DNA of 31,531 nucleotides from a virus. A program made the position numbers and the translations under genes. Below are positions 7,081-17,133 of the stretch, one piece after another. The notes beneath the pieces are model-generated. The model did not search any database, was not told the DNA's origin, and worked only from the letters and a program-made list of their open reading frames with translations. The stretch covers positions 1 to 31,531 of IMG/VR virus record IMGVR_UViG_3300025889_000572; one strand, written 5' to 3'. How positions within the stretch are numbered: position 1 is the stretch's first letter; each line of letters begins with the position of its first letter.

Positions 7081-9177
7081 ATGAATATCCTTGAGCAAGA
7101 AGACCTCATCAAGGGACTGCCAGATCAAGCCCTAATGAAGGAGGCGTCAGCGCCCAGCGGTCAGGTTCCCCAGTTTCTGGTTATCTCTGAGATCAAGCGC
7201 CGCAGTGACATGCGTAAGCGCTTTGAGCAACAACAGCAACCAGATGGCACCGTTAAAGACCAGATTGTGATGGAGGCGATGGGTATCGGGGGCGTGATGC
7301 CGCCGCAGATGGCTTCTGCGCCTCAGCCAATGGGTCCAGCAGGGGCGCCCCCGATGGGTGCTATGCCACCCCCTATGGGCGGTATGCCTCCGCAGGGAGC
7401 ACCTCCAATGGCTCCCCCCATGCCACAGGGAATGCCTCCGATGCCGCAGGGCGGTATAGCGTCTGCTCCACAGGCTATGCCCCCGATGGGTATGGCGCAA
7501 GGCGGGATAGTGCAGATGCAGACTGGCGGCGCTCTTCCTGCTGGTCAATATCGCCTTTTTGATGGATCAACTATTGCCGAAAAGATGGCGGAGTTGTTGA
7601 ACAGGGTCCGCAGAGGGGAGCTTGCTTACGCTGATGTGCTTGCAAACATTTCCTCACTGCCCGCCTCAGAGGCTCGGGATATGGCGTTAAGCTATGTTCA
7701 GTCCGAAGCTGGAGGCAAGCGCGCTCCCAACCCCGAATCCAAATTCAGGATGGATGAGGGGATGTTTGGCTACTCAGACAGAGATGCCCGAGTTATGGGG
7801 ACGATGGAGTCGCCACTACCCGACAGAGAAAGTTACCCCGCTGGCAAGCAGGGTCGCGAGCTTTTTGAAAGGGAGTTCATGGATACCTTGAACGCCAATG
7901 ATGCGATCTTTTACGGGCAAAACGCCATCGCGCCTGATGCCTCGGAAACGGATCAGGGCATTATGGCAAATCTGGGCATGCCAACTAGAGAGCAGGGGCA
8001 AGCCGCAGATCGCTCAAGAATAGAACGTATCAGAGGGAAACTCAGCCCCCCTATCGGGCCTATGGGCGCTATTGACGTGGATAGCGGAATTGCAAGCATG
8101 GTCAGTGAGCGTGCGCCAAGGTCAACAACTGCATTTGATTTTCTGAGCATGAAAGGCAGTGACTTCGGGCCACTGCCAGAAGGCAAGACAGTAGGACCAA
8201 GCCCGTTTGAGCGCTTGGTGCCGGAAGGAGGCCCGTATGCGCGACAGCTTGCAAGCGAGCTGAACGAAATCGAAGACCTGACGCTATACGGAATGCTTAC
8301 CGCTGACGAAAAGGATCAGAAAGTGGCGGACCTGTTTGGCACCGGGTTTGGCGGGGCAGACTACTCTCAAGTCACACCTTCTGACGTGTATCGAACAGCA
8401 GGGTCGGGCGCCAAGGAGGGGACTGAAGAGACCCCTGTGGGCAGGGCTGTCAGCGAGCTATCGAACTACCCATCTCTTGATGAAAGCAATCCATTTATGG
8501 AGCAGATACAAGGGACTTTAGATGCGGCTAGAAAGATTACTGGCGACATCTCAGTGCAAGGCAAAAGCAAGATACAGACCCAGCCTGCACCAGCAAGCAA
8601 AGCGCCATCAGACGCAGACATGCCTGCTCTTGACTTCTCAGACCTAATAGCCGAAAGCAAGCAACAGGCTCTGGCCAACGCAGTGATACAGCTTGGCGCT
8701 GGCGTTTTGTCTGGTGACGTAGCGAAGGGGCTGTCTGCCGCAGGCGCCGCCGCTATGGAGGGCACTGCCGACGCCAGAGCGCTGGATATGAGGCGCCGTC
8801 TGGCTGAGTACCAAGCAGGCCGCGAAGACATCCGTAGAGGCGACGAGGCAACCCGATACAAAGAGGGGATGGATCTCAAGCGCGAGCAGTTTGATACGAG
8901 GCTCCAGTTTGACATGGCAAAATTGGACGCTGAGATAGATCAAAGCAACGAGGTAACTCGTAGGTCGCTCATCAACAGCATCCCAGATTTAATCAGGGAG
9001 GCAAATGACGAGATCACTAGGCTTCAGCAGTTTGGCTCGGACGAGGCGGCACTTTCAAGGATTACTGACCTGCAAGATCGGATAGAGTCGCTGTACAAGC
9101 AATACGAGAAGTATTCCACGATGCCATCTAGAGGGAAAAATCGCTTCAGCGGTTATTCACTTGTAGGCCAGAGGTAA
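7081..9177 (+). CDS. Internal virion-type protein, 698 aa, Pro/Met/Gly-rich N-terminus and coiled-coil C-terminus
   Basis: ATG 7081 follows AGGGG with a 7-base gap. The N-terminal ~45 residues (LIKGLPDQALMKEA...PQFLVISEIKRRSDMRKRF) form a helical block that I associate with second core/ejection genes of marine podovirus-type phages. Residues ~72-150 are a flexible Pro/Met/Gly/Ala run, with MPQGGIA at 121 and MAQGGIV at 138. The middle (~160-520) is acidic and mixed. Residues ~545-575 form a small-residue amphipathic or hydrophobic helix (LANAVIQLGAGVLSGDVAKG), followed by a long charged coiled coil (~585-680). The order 381-aa, 698-aa, 2641-aa mirrors the T7 gp14-gp15-gp16 order. The analogous role, forming the ejectosome, is inference. 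Confidence 0.65.
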   Translation: MNILEQEDLIKGLPDQALMKEASAPSGQVPQFLVISEIKRRSDMRKRFEQQQQPDGTVKDQIVMEAMGIGGVMPPQMASAPQPMGPAGAPPMGAMPPPMGGMPPQGAPPMAPPMPQGMPPMPQGGIASAPQAMPPMGMAQGGIVQMQTGGALPAGQYRLFDGSTIAEKMAELLNRVRRGELAYADVLANISSLPASEARDMALSYVQSEAGGKRAPNPESKFRMDEGMFGYSDRDARVMGTMESPLPDRESYPAGKQGRELFEREFMDTLNANDAIFYGQNAIAPDASETDQGIMANLGMPTREQGQAADRSRIERIRGKLSPPIGPMGAIDVDSGIASMVSERAPRSTTAFDFLSMKGSDFGPLPEGKTVGPSPFERLVPEGGPYARQLASELNEIEDLTLYGMLTADEKDQKVADLFGTGFGGADYSQVTPSDVYRTAGSGAKEGTEETPVGRAVSELSNYPSLDESNPFMEQIQGTLDAARKITGDISVQGKSKIQTQPAPASKAPSDADMPALDFSDLIAESKQQALANAVIQLGAGVLSGDVAKGLSAAGAAAMEGTADARALDMRRRLAEYQAGREDIRRGDEATRYKEGMDLKREQFDTRLQFDMAKLDAEIDQSNEVTRRSLINSIPDLIREANDEITRLQQFGSDEAALSRITDLQDRIESLYKQYEKYSTMPSRGKNRFSGYSLVGQR
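7291..7515 (+). repeat. Pro/Met/Gly/Ala low-complexity coding tract
   Basis: About 75 codons repeat the themes ATG-CC(N), GG(N) and GCN-CCN, giving PPMG, PMGG, APPM and MPQG units (residues ~72-146 of the 698-aa virion protein). Such tracts behave as disordered linkers and change length easily by recombination. Confidence 0.8.
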
Positions 9178-9186
9178 GGGTAATCC

Positions 9187-12100
9187 ATGCCCGTATCAGA
9201 AGTTCGCGTTCCTGACGGAAGGGTATTTGAAATATCTCACCCAGAAGGTGCCAGCAAAGAAGAGATATTCGCCTTTGCAGAGTATCAGTATCTTCAGTTT
9301 GAAGAGCCTCCAGAGAGGACGATGCCGGTTGCTCCCCCTGTCGAGGAGGAGGAAGATACTGGCATGCTCTCCGATATTGCGGAGTTCGGCCAGCGGACTC
9401 TTGGGGCGGCAGGCAGAATACTGGGTCAAGCCCCGGCTGGCTTGCAGTCTATGTTCCGCGAGGGCATGGAAGAAGACGAGGAGCTTGTCGAGCGCAATCG
9501 CGCCATAGAAGAAAGCATCCGGAGCGGCCTCGGCTATGACGATGAGTATGACGACTCAACCCTTGGGCTAGCCGCAGATGTCACCGGATCAGTACTGGGC
9601 TTTGGCGGCACCACTTTAGCCGGCGCGGCTTTGGGCAGTGTTGTTCCGGGCGTCGGCACGCTTGTCGGGGGCGTGCTGGGCTTGGGTTCGGGTATATTGC
9701 TGGGTGCAGGATCAAATGTGGCTCGCGGCATGGAAGAAGCGGCGAGGCAGGTTGAGCGCGGCGAAATTGTTAGCGATGCGGACTACGAGGCGGCAAGTAC
9801 AAGACTGGCGGCGATTGGCGCCTCCGAAGGACTGCCGTTTATTGGCCCCACGTTCAGAGTATTGCGCCGTATATCAGGAGCCGCGGCTAAAAACCCCAAG
9901 GCGGTAGAGACGCTGGGGGATTATATTCGTAGTGCGGCTTTGCAGGGCACGGAGGAGGCGGCTCAGGAAGCGCTTGCCGGTATAGCCACAGATGCTGTAC
10001 TAAAAGAATACATCAACCCAGACATAGAGATTGGTGACTCGCTCGGTATTGACCTAGTTGCAGGCGGCACGGCGGGAGCGCTTTTTGACGTGGCGATCAA
10101 TCTTGCGACCCGCAGAAGGCGAGCGCCCACCGCTGTAGATGAGGAAATCAAGCCGTTCCGAGAGGAGCTGATTGCTGAGGAGGCGGCGCTACGCGAAAAC
10201 ATTGAGTCCTCTGAGGAGGCAAGGCGCGAGCGGATGGGCGAGCTTGCCCGTATGCCAGTAATTCCCGCCGAAACGGGCGAAGTAATACTTCCTGAGCTGT
10301 TAGAGGCAGGCAGGGCGCTTGTTGAGCCATCACCAGCCGAGATGAAGGTGCTGGAAAAGCGCCGGACAGGGGAAGAGTTGACAAGCGCCGAAAGGCGCAT
10401 CCTGAGAGAATACAAACAGCGCGTCCCTGACGCCGATGCATACAATGAGATTGCTAGACGGGTTGTGCGCCAAATGGGCGATCAATTCCCCGTTGAGCCA
10501 GAGTTTTATCTAGACGATCAAGTTGACGGCATGCCCGGAATGGTGGCCATCAGAGACGGTAGCGGCAGGATGTATGGCTCTCCTCTCCGCGCAGATATGG
10601 CCCCCAAGCTACAGCCTGCTGTCGCCGCGCTCAACGCACAGACCGTTGAAGAAAACATATTCCAAAGCAACCGAACGGCAATCGCCGAGTCCAAAGAGCA
10701 GTACTCGCCAGATCAAATTCAAACACTCCAGCGGCTTGGCCGCATAGCGCTTGGGCCAGAGTCCCTTTCGTATTCGTCAGAGGCCGCAGACTATGCTGGC
10801 GGCACTACGGTTGAGAATGGGTTTATCCCGCATCTCTCGGCAGAAAAGGCGCTTGAGGCAAATATACCCCGAAGCAAGCAGACCGTCTCCCAGCGCATCA
10901 ACATCCGCCGCCTTAAAGAAGGCAAAAGCCCCACAAGGAGATTTGCCCTAAGCGAAATAAGGCGGGAGATCGGCAAAGATGTTGGACGGCTGGCAGAATA
11001 TGAGGCAGGCGCGTTTGACGTAGACACGTTCAGAGCACTGCCGATGCCGGTGCAGGGCAAATTTGCCGTTGTCCCAGAGCGCATGAACGCTAACGGCGTT
11101 ATGGAAGCGTCGGGAGAAACGCTGTTTGATCGCCCCCCAACAAAAGCAGAAAGGCAGGCGGCAAGGGAGGCAGGCAGGAGTATTCCAGCGCGGGTGCCAT
11201 TTCAGTCCGCTCAGGATGCGGCTAACTTTGCGAGAGAGGCAAATCTTGCGAAAGGCGGCGCATACATCCCAAGCCAAGAAATTATGGGCGACCCTGACTT
11301 CAGTATTGAAAAGATACAGGAGTTGCTTGACGGGAAAAACATATCCTCCGACATTAACTCGCCAGAAATCAAGGCGCTTGCCTCGCGGTTTACTGGCAAC
11401 AAGTTAAGAAAAGACCAAACGATTGGCGATATGACCGCTGGTGAGCGGCAGTTGTTTTACCAGAAATTGCGCCAACTACCCCGATTCACTTCTCCCACCA
11501 AGATCCCTTTATTTAAACTGCGAGCCAGACCGACCGCAGAGCCAATTGTGGAAGAGCAGGCCCAAACTGAAGTGCTCGGGTTGCCATCACCGGCAGTCCC
11601 GCAGGGGATGGATGCGGCCACAAAGGGCATGCTGGAGCGTGCCCTTGAGTCCAGACTAAGGCAACTTGGCCTGACAGATTACAAGACAATGGTCACGAAC
11701 ACACTGAAGGCGGTTGCTCGGGACGCGGACGGCAACGTCTATATGCGTAGCCTGCCAGAAGATCAGGCCGCAGGCGCTCTTGCTGAGGGCGGTATCAGTG
11801 TGGACGGCGCTCGCGTTATCCAAATTGCTGTTGACAACATCATGGCAAGAAAGGTCAAGCCCGATGACCTTGAGGCGGCTGTGGTCGATGTGCTCAACCA
11901 TGAAGTGGTTCACGCTCTCCGCGAGCTTGATGTCATTACGGAGCAAGAGCTACGCTTGTTACAGAGGCTTTCTTCTCGCTACCGCAAGACATCCACCGGA
12001 CAGACCTACGCCGACTGGGCGATTGAAACATATGGCGATACAGAATCAGACGTAAACATCGCCGAAGAAGCAATCGCAGAGATGATTCGAGATGCTATTT

Positions 12101-15100
12101 CAGGGCGCGTCATTATTGACAATAAGCCAGCAGTAGTATCAGGCAAGCCACGGTCAATCATCAACAAGATCATCAAGTTCTTCAAAGGTCTGATTGGCGT
12201 AGCGCAGGATGTTGATCCCGACTACACGTCCTTCACTCAGTTCATGAATGATCTTGAGTCGGGCCAGATCGGAGCGAGAGAAAGGGGGCCAATTAGGACT
12301 CTGTACAGGCTAGAGCGGGGAACGGGCCAGTTTATCGACCGGCCAGCGCCATTGCGCACTCAAAGGCAGGTGGAGACCTATGAGATTGAGACCCCGACAG
12401 GCCGCACCGTTATTGAAACAGACTCCCCCCAAGCGGCTGAAAGAGCGGCTGAGGCGATGGGTGGCACTGCCACGCAAACTGCGCGAGCGGGTGATCTCAT
12501 GGAGGAGGCCGGACTTGGCGACATGATGCTGAGTCGTCGTGCCGACATGAAGCATGGAATTCCCAGAGAGTACATTGTCTCGTCGAAGGGGCAAGTGTCT
12601 GGCAAGCCGGCACTGCCAAAGGCAATTAACCCCAACAACGGCGAGGCTCAGGCCCAGAAGCTGGCTGAGCTGGCAGAGCGGCACCCAGACCCGCTAGCCA
12701 GCAAGGCCGCATGGCTTAAATTTGAGCGCGACCTTCTAGGTGACAATGAAACCCCGTCAGCGCCAACAGGGTTAATCGACCTGTACAACGACATGGATTC
12801 TTGGGTTGACAGGCACGAACAGCTCACCCCAGAACAACTCACCGCCGCAGGCGAGGGGTTTGAGCTGGTGGAGGATATGAGCAAAGCCTATGAAAGCGGC
12901 GATGCCACCGTGGACACGACAGGAAAGTTGATGCTGTGGGGCATGCTGTCCCGAATGCTGTCAGCGCACCCACATGAATCTGCGTTTCTTGATGCCGCTG
13001 TAGACCGGAAGCTATCTGAATTTATTAAAAGAGCAACCGAGCGGGAGTGGACTCAAGCTGACATTGACGAGTATCTTGAGTGGTCTGATACGGTTATTCC
13101 GGACTTTGCTCCGTCCAAGCAAGGCACATCCAATCTCCGCGCCTTTGGCAAGACGTTCCTGCCAAAAATGTCAAAGCGCATGCCGAGCGGCAAGTCCGCC
13201 TTGGAAGAGTTGCATGACCTTATAGCTGACAAGTCTGTGCCAACAAGCGATATCCGGGCCAAGTACTACGGCTTGAATCAGGGCATGGGCATACAGAATA
13301 AAGTGCTTTCATTTGTCCTCCTCATGACCGGCAGAAAAGATGTTGTAATCCTAGACCGCATACAGATCAACTCCATGTGGGATGCCGGTCGGTTCGGGAA
13401 GTTGATATATGACGATGTGGCCAGCCTTTTTGAGGGCGCTCACGGTCTGGCAAGGTATGAAGCACTGGAGCGCTCGTTGGCGAGCAGGATACAAGGGCTT
13501 TATGACAGAATTGGTAGGCCAGAGGATGCGTCTGTTGGCCGCTATCATTGGGAGAGCTGGGTAAGAGACTCGGGTCAGGTCGTGTCTCATCCGACAATAA
13601 AGGGGCTGATTAGGGAGACTAGGGAAGATCAGCCGCTGGCCAGCTCTTATGCAGACATAGGCGCGCCAGAGGGGCGGTTCCATCAATTTGCATTTGGCTC
13701 TGTTTATGCGCGTGACGCAGACGGCACCCCGTATATCATGTACGCAGACAGTAATGGCGTCCCGTATAGGTTCGGACTAAAACGATTCAAGGACTTCTTG
13801 GATCAGATAAAAAAGCCGGCTAGCGGAGTCATTCCTGCTAAATTTAGCGTAAAATCATACAGGGACGCCGGCTACCCGTGGTATCAGTCAGAGGAAGTAA
13901 ATCGTGAAAGACTCGACCAGATCATCCAAGATTTCTCAGAAGGAGCAACGTCTACAGAGGCGGCTGTTTCAGACGCTGTTAAATCTGAAGCAGAAGCCGA
14001 TGTCTCCGGACAGCGACCTCGCGATGAAGACATCTTCGGTCAAGACCGCATCGCCTTCTCTCGCCGAGCGGCAGACAGGAATGTAGAGCAGTCAAGCAAC
14101 GAGGCTATGGCGGACGTTGCTGAGTATGTAACAGAAACAAGCCCTGATGCCGCAGGAATGGCGACAATTGAAGCAGGCCCAATGGCCTACTCAATCAACT
14201 CAGGATTCGCAGATCAAAACGGGTACGCCCCGACCTTCACCACGCCATCCCGATCTTGGTTTCAGAAGATCGTCTTCCAAGTGCAAGACAAACTAACCGA
14301 CCTCAAGTCCATAGAGGATGCGATTAACGAAAACAGAAAGGCCAGAGGGCTTCGCCCGCTCAAGGCGGCAGAAAGCGCGTACACCGGAGAGGAGACGCTT
14401 CCCGGCAAGATTGGCGAGTTTGACCGGCGATTCAAGAGCAACGAGCTGGAGCCGTTACTCAAGGATATGGCGGACAGCGATGTCACACTGGATCAGATGG
14501 ATGAGTTCTTGGTGTTGCGTCACGCGGTGGAGCGCAACGACCGTGTTCGCAAGATAAACCCAGCAATACCCGATGCAGGCTCCGGCAAGTGGGCGGGTCA
14601 GGAGCTTACTGACCAATATGTTAAGAACAAGATGTTGTCTGACTTCGGCATGAAGTGGAACGACAGCAAGGGCGAGTGGGAGGGTGGCAACGAGCGAGGC
14701 CGTACTTTGTCCAGACTGGCCTCCCGCGTTGATAAGATCAACAGCACGACGCTAGCGATTAGCCGCAAGGGCGAGTTGATCACCGAGCAGGAGCGTGAGT
14801 TTCTGGACGGCTTCTTTAAATACTACACTCCATTGCGAGGCATCGCTCAGGACGAGGACATTGCGGCGGAGACAGATGAAAGGACCGCTGGCTCTGGCGG
14901 CACACTGAGCATTGTTGGCAAGGAAGTAAAGCGCCTGATTGGCCGCAAGACTGAGGCGATATCGCCCTTAGCGACCATAGTCACAATGCGAGGCACGCAG
15001 GCGGCTAGGGCGGTCAAGAACACGTCGTTTGGCAAGCGGTTGATCAAACTGATACAAGAAAACCCAAACAATGACGTGTGGCAGTTAATATCTCCGGAAG

Positions 15101-17112
15101 ACCCTAAATACAAGACGGCGTTTGATTCGTCTTACACTTACGTCGGCCCAGACAGGTCACGATACGGCCAGAAAAAAAGCGATATATCTGGGGAGTCAGA
15201 CAAAAAGAACTGGGTCAAGCGGGTGCGGGTGGTTCAAGACCCGGTGTTTAACCCTACTGGTCAGGAGTTGTTAGGAGTAAAGGTTGACGGCCAGCAGTAC
15301 TACGTCTTCTTCCAGAATCCCGAACTTCGCAAGGCGGCAATAAACCTTGACGCCCAGAGCGTCGGATATTTGGTGGAGAAATTGAACGGGTTTACCCGCT
15401 TCATGTCATACGTCAACACCAGCCTCAACCCAGAATTTGTCATGGGTAACTTCCCTCGCGACATCGAAACAGCGATCTTCAACATAGTTGGGGAGCAGAC
15501 GATGGAGGGCGGGAAGGCGCTGGACGCGAAGGGCATCATTGGTCAGGTTCTGAAAAATACGATCCCGTCCGTCCGCACTTTCTATAAAGGATTTCGCAAC
15601 CCAGACAGCCTGTCAGCCGAGGACGCCACCAACTTCCGCGAGTTCATCACCTCTGGAACCAAAACAGACTGGTTCCACTCCCAGCCGCCAGAACAGCAAA
15701 AGAAAAACCTTGAGATGATGGCCGAGATGGCTAGGGGCACGTTCAAGGGGGGCGCCGCACAAGGGTTCAAAGCGGTCAAGGACTTTGTAGATGACAGCAA
15801 TAACGCCGTTGAAAATGGCGTGCGATTAGCCACATTTGTCGCCGCAAGGGATGCCATGATCAAGAGCGGCATGTCACGCTCGGACGCCATACAGCAGGCT
15901 TCTACGCTTGCGAAAAACCTAACCGTCAACTTCAATAGAAAGGGCAACTCTGGTCAACTGCTGAACGGCTTGTATCTCTTCTTCAACGCCTCAGTGCAGG
16001 GCACCGTCAACACAATGCGCGGCTTGAATGTGTTTGACCCCAACTCATCAAGGACAAAGCAGGCTGTTGTGGGTTCCATCATGGGGTTTGGCGCACTCAC
16101 GACGGCGATTGCCAACGCCCTGATGGGCGAGGATGAGTTTGAGAGAATACCTGACTACATCAGGGATCGAAACATCATTATCCCAGACGCGCTGTGGGGC
16201 GGAAATCCAGAGACATACTCAACCATCCCCTTGCCATACGGTTACAACGTGTTCTGGAATCTGGGGGAGAACGCCTACCTTGTCTCTGCTGGGCAGGTGT
16301 CGCCAGAGAATGCGGCGGTCAGGGCAACCAACGTCTTTCTTGGATCATTCAACCCGCTCGGGACGTCCACCAGCGAAACGTACCTTGGCTCACTGGCCAA
16401 GACCGGAACGCCGCAGTTTCTCAAGCCCGTTCTTGAGCTGGTAATGAATGAAAACTATTTTGGCTCTCCCATTTATCCCCCAGACAGTCCGTTCGGCGGT
16501 GGAGACGACCCGCTGTCACGTCGCTCTTTTTCTAACACCTCACAAGTCTGGAAGAGCATTGCAGAAACAGTCGGCACGCTGACTGGCGGCAACGAGTCCG
16601 AACCGGGGCTTATTGAAATGCCCCCGGACGCCCTGAGCTATCTACTGTCTTTCTACGGCGGAGGCGCAGGATCGTTTGCTGAAAGGACGTTCTTCAAGGT
16701 GCCAGATGCGCTGATGGACCCGACGCGGGACTTAGAGGTCAGGGATATCCCCTTTGTTCGCAGGATACGCGGCGAGGTGGACAATCGCGTGGACAGCGAG
16801 TCATTCTACGAGCGGCGAGAAACGCTACAGAGAAAAGACAGGCAGGCGAATGACAGGCTGACGGGCGCAGAGCGTATCGCCTACATCAAGGAGAATCAGG
16901 ATTACATAAAGATGCTCCCCATGCTTCAAGGAACAGAAAAGACGTTACGAGCATTGCGCAAGTCACTGAGGAACCTTGACAAATTGCAGAATGTGAGTCC
17001 CCAAAGAGCGCTTGAAATTGCCGAGCAAAAGCGGAAAATACAGGAACGTATCGATAAGACGATCGAGCGCTTCAACAAGCGGTACGATGAGGTAGTAGGA
17101 AAAACAAAATAA
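9187..17112 (+). CDS. Giant polyvalent virion protein, 2641 aa, with embedded HEVVH metallopeptidase and LPD38-like C-terminal region
   Basis: This single ORF fills a quarter of the window; ATG 9187 follows AAGGG. The N-terminal ~40 residues (VRVPDGRVFEISHPEGASKEEIFAFAEYQY) match the short beta/helix module that often opens phage internal-virion proteins. Residues ~125-175 and ~275-305 are Gly/Ala-rich and could cross a membrane. H905-E906-x-x-H909 followed by LRE, with a downstream EEAIAEMIRD helix as third-ligand candidate (near residue 960), indicates a zinc metallopeptidase. Residues ~1380-1470 and ~1480-1580 (including GRKDVVILDRIQ and VGRYHWESWV) are conserved-looking but unassigned. 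From ~2070 the NPEFVMGNFPRDIETA block and, near 2245, NFNRKG...GLYLFFNASVQGT resemble the LPD38 region of polyvalent phage proteins. The C-terminus is charged coiled coil. It is probably packaged and ejected with the DNA, like T7 gp16. Confidence 0.75.
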   Translation: MPVSEVRVPDGRVFEISHPEGASKEEIFAFAEYQYLQFEEPPERTMPVAPPVEEEEDTGMLSDIAEFGQRTLGAAGRILGQAPAGLQSMFREGMEEDEELVERNRAIEESIRSGLGYDDEYDDSTLGLAADVTGSVLGFGGTTLAGAALGSVVPGVGTLVGGVLGLGSGILLGAGSNVARGMEEAARQVERGEIVSDADYEAASTRLAAIGASEGLPFIGPTFRVLRRISGAAAKNPKAVETLGDYIRSAALQGTEEAAQEALAGIATDAVLKEYINPDIEIGDSLGIDLVAGGTAGALFDVAINLATRRRRAPTAVDEEIKPFREELIAEEAALRENIESSEEARRERMGELARMPVIPAETGEVILPELLEAGRALVEPSPAEMKVLEKRRTGEELTSAERRILREYKQRVPDADAYNEIARRVVRQMGDQFPVEPEFYLDDQVDGMPGMVAIRDGSGRMYGSPLRADMAPKLQPAVAALNAQTVEENIFQSNRTAIAESKEQYSPDQIQTLQRLGRIALGPESLSYSSEAADYAGGTTVENGFIPHLSAEKALEANIPRSKQTVSQRINIRRLKEGKSPTRRFALSEIRREIGKDVGRLAEYEAGAFDVDTFRALPMPVQGKFAVVPERMNANGVMEASGETLFDRPPTKAERQAAREAGRSIPARVPFQSAQDAANFAREANLAKGGAYIPSQEIMGDPDFSIEKIQELLDGKNISSDINSPEIKALASRFTGNKLRKDQTIGDMTAGERQLFYQKLRQLPRFTSPTKIPLFKLRARPTAEPIVEEQAQTEVLGLPSPAVPQGMDAATKGMLERALESRLRQLGLTDYKTMVTNTLKAVARDADGNVYMRSLPEDQAAGALAEGGISVDGARVIQIAVDNIMARKVKPDDLEAAVVDVLNHEVVHALRELDVITEQELRLLQRLSSRYRKTSTGQTYADWAIETYGDTESDVNIAEEAIAEMIRDAISGRVIIDNKPAVVSGKPRSIINKIIKFFKGLIGVAQDVDPDYTSFTQFMNDLESGQIGARERGPIRTLYRLERGTGQFIDRPAPLRTQRQVETYEIETPTGRTVIETDSPQAAERAAEAMGGTATQTARAGDLMEEAGLGDMMLSRRADMKHGIPREYIVSSKGQVSGKPALPKAINPNNGEAQAQKLAELAERHPDPLASKAAWLKFERDLLGDNETPSAPTGLIDLYNDMDSWVDRHEQLTPEQLTAAGEGFELVEDMSKAYESGDATVDTTGKLMLWGMLSRMLSAHPHESAFLDAAVDRKLSEFIKRATEREWTQADIDEYLEWSDTVIPDFAPSKQGTSNLRAFGKTFLPKMSKRMPSGKSALEELHDLIADKSVPTSDIRAKYYGLNQGMGIQNKVLSFVLLMTGRKDVVILDRIQINSMWDAGRFGKLIYDDVASLFEGAHGLARYEALERSLASRIQGLYDRIGRPEDASVGRYHWESWVRDSGQVVSHPTIKGLIRETREDQPLASSYADIGAPEGRFHQFAFGSVYARDADGTPYIMYADSNGVPYRFGLKRFKDFLDQIKKPASGVIPAKFSVKSYRDAGYPWYQSEEVNRERLDQIIQDFSEGATSTEAAVSDAVKSEAEADVSGQRPRDEDIFGQDRIAFSRRAADRNVEQSSNEAMADVAEYVTETSPDAAGMATIEAGPMAYSINSGFADQNGYAPTFTTPSRSWFQKIVFQVQDKLTDLKSIEDAINENRKARGLRPLKAAESAYTGEETLPGKIGEFDRRFKSNELEPLLKDMADSDVTLDQMDEFLVLRHAVERNDRVRKINPAIPDAGSGKWAGQELTDQYVKNKMLSDFGMKWNDSKGEWEGGNERGRTLSRLASRVDKINSTTLAISRKGELITEQEREFLDGFFKYYTPLRGIAQDEDIAAETDERTAGSGGTLSIVGKEVKRLIGRKTEAISPLATIVTMRGTQAARAVKNTSFGKRLIKLIQENPNNDVWQLISPEDPKYKTAFDSSYTYVGPDRSRYGQKKSDISGESDKKNWVKRVRVVQDPVFNPTGQELLGVKVDGQQYYVFFQNPELRKAAINLDAQSVGYLVEKLNGFTRFMSYVNTSLNPEFVMGNFPRDIETAIFNIVGEQTMEGGKALDAKGIIGQVLKNTIPSVRTFYKGFRNPDSLSAEDATNFREFITSGTKTDWFHSQPPEQQKKNLEMMAEMARGTFKGGAAQGFKAVKDFVDDSNNAVENGVRLATFVAARDAMIKSGMSRSDAIQQASTLAKNLTVNFNRKGNSGQLLNGLYLFFNASVQGTVNTMRGLNVFDPNSSRTKQAVVGSIMGFGALTTAIANALMGEDEFERIPDYIRDRNIIIPDALWGGNPETYSTIPLPYGYNVFWNLGENAYLVSAGQVSPENAAVRATNVFLGSFNPLGTSTSETYLGSLAKTGTPQFLKPVLELVMNENYFGSPIYPPDSPFGGGDDPLSRRSFSNTSQVWKSIAETVGTLTGGNESEPGLIEMPPDALSYLLSFYGGGAGSFAERTFFKVPDALMDPTRDLEVRDIPFVRRIRGEVDNRVDSESFYERRETLQRKDRQANDRLTGAERIAYIKENQDYIKMLPMLQGTEKTLRALRKSLRNLDKLQNVSPQRALEIAEQKRKIQERIDKTIERFNKRYDEVVGKTK

Positions 17113-17133
17113 CATTCTAGCTGGGGGCAATGA

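Noticed and set aside
9963-10445. 160-aa Ser/Ala-rich - strand open frame inside the giant gene, and several similar ones at 8466-8915 and 15582-15947
   Set aside because: They are shadows of the long + strand genes; Ser/Ala-rich composition comes from antisense reading of Glu/Ala/Arg codons, and there are no start signals.
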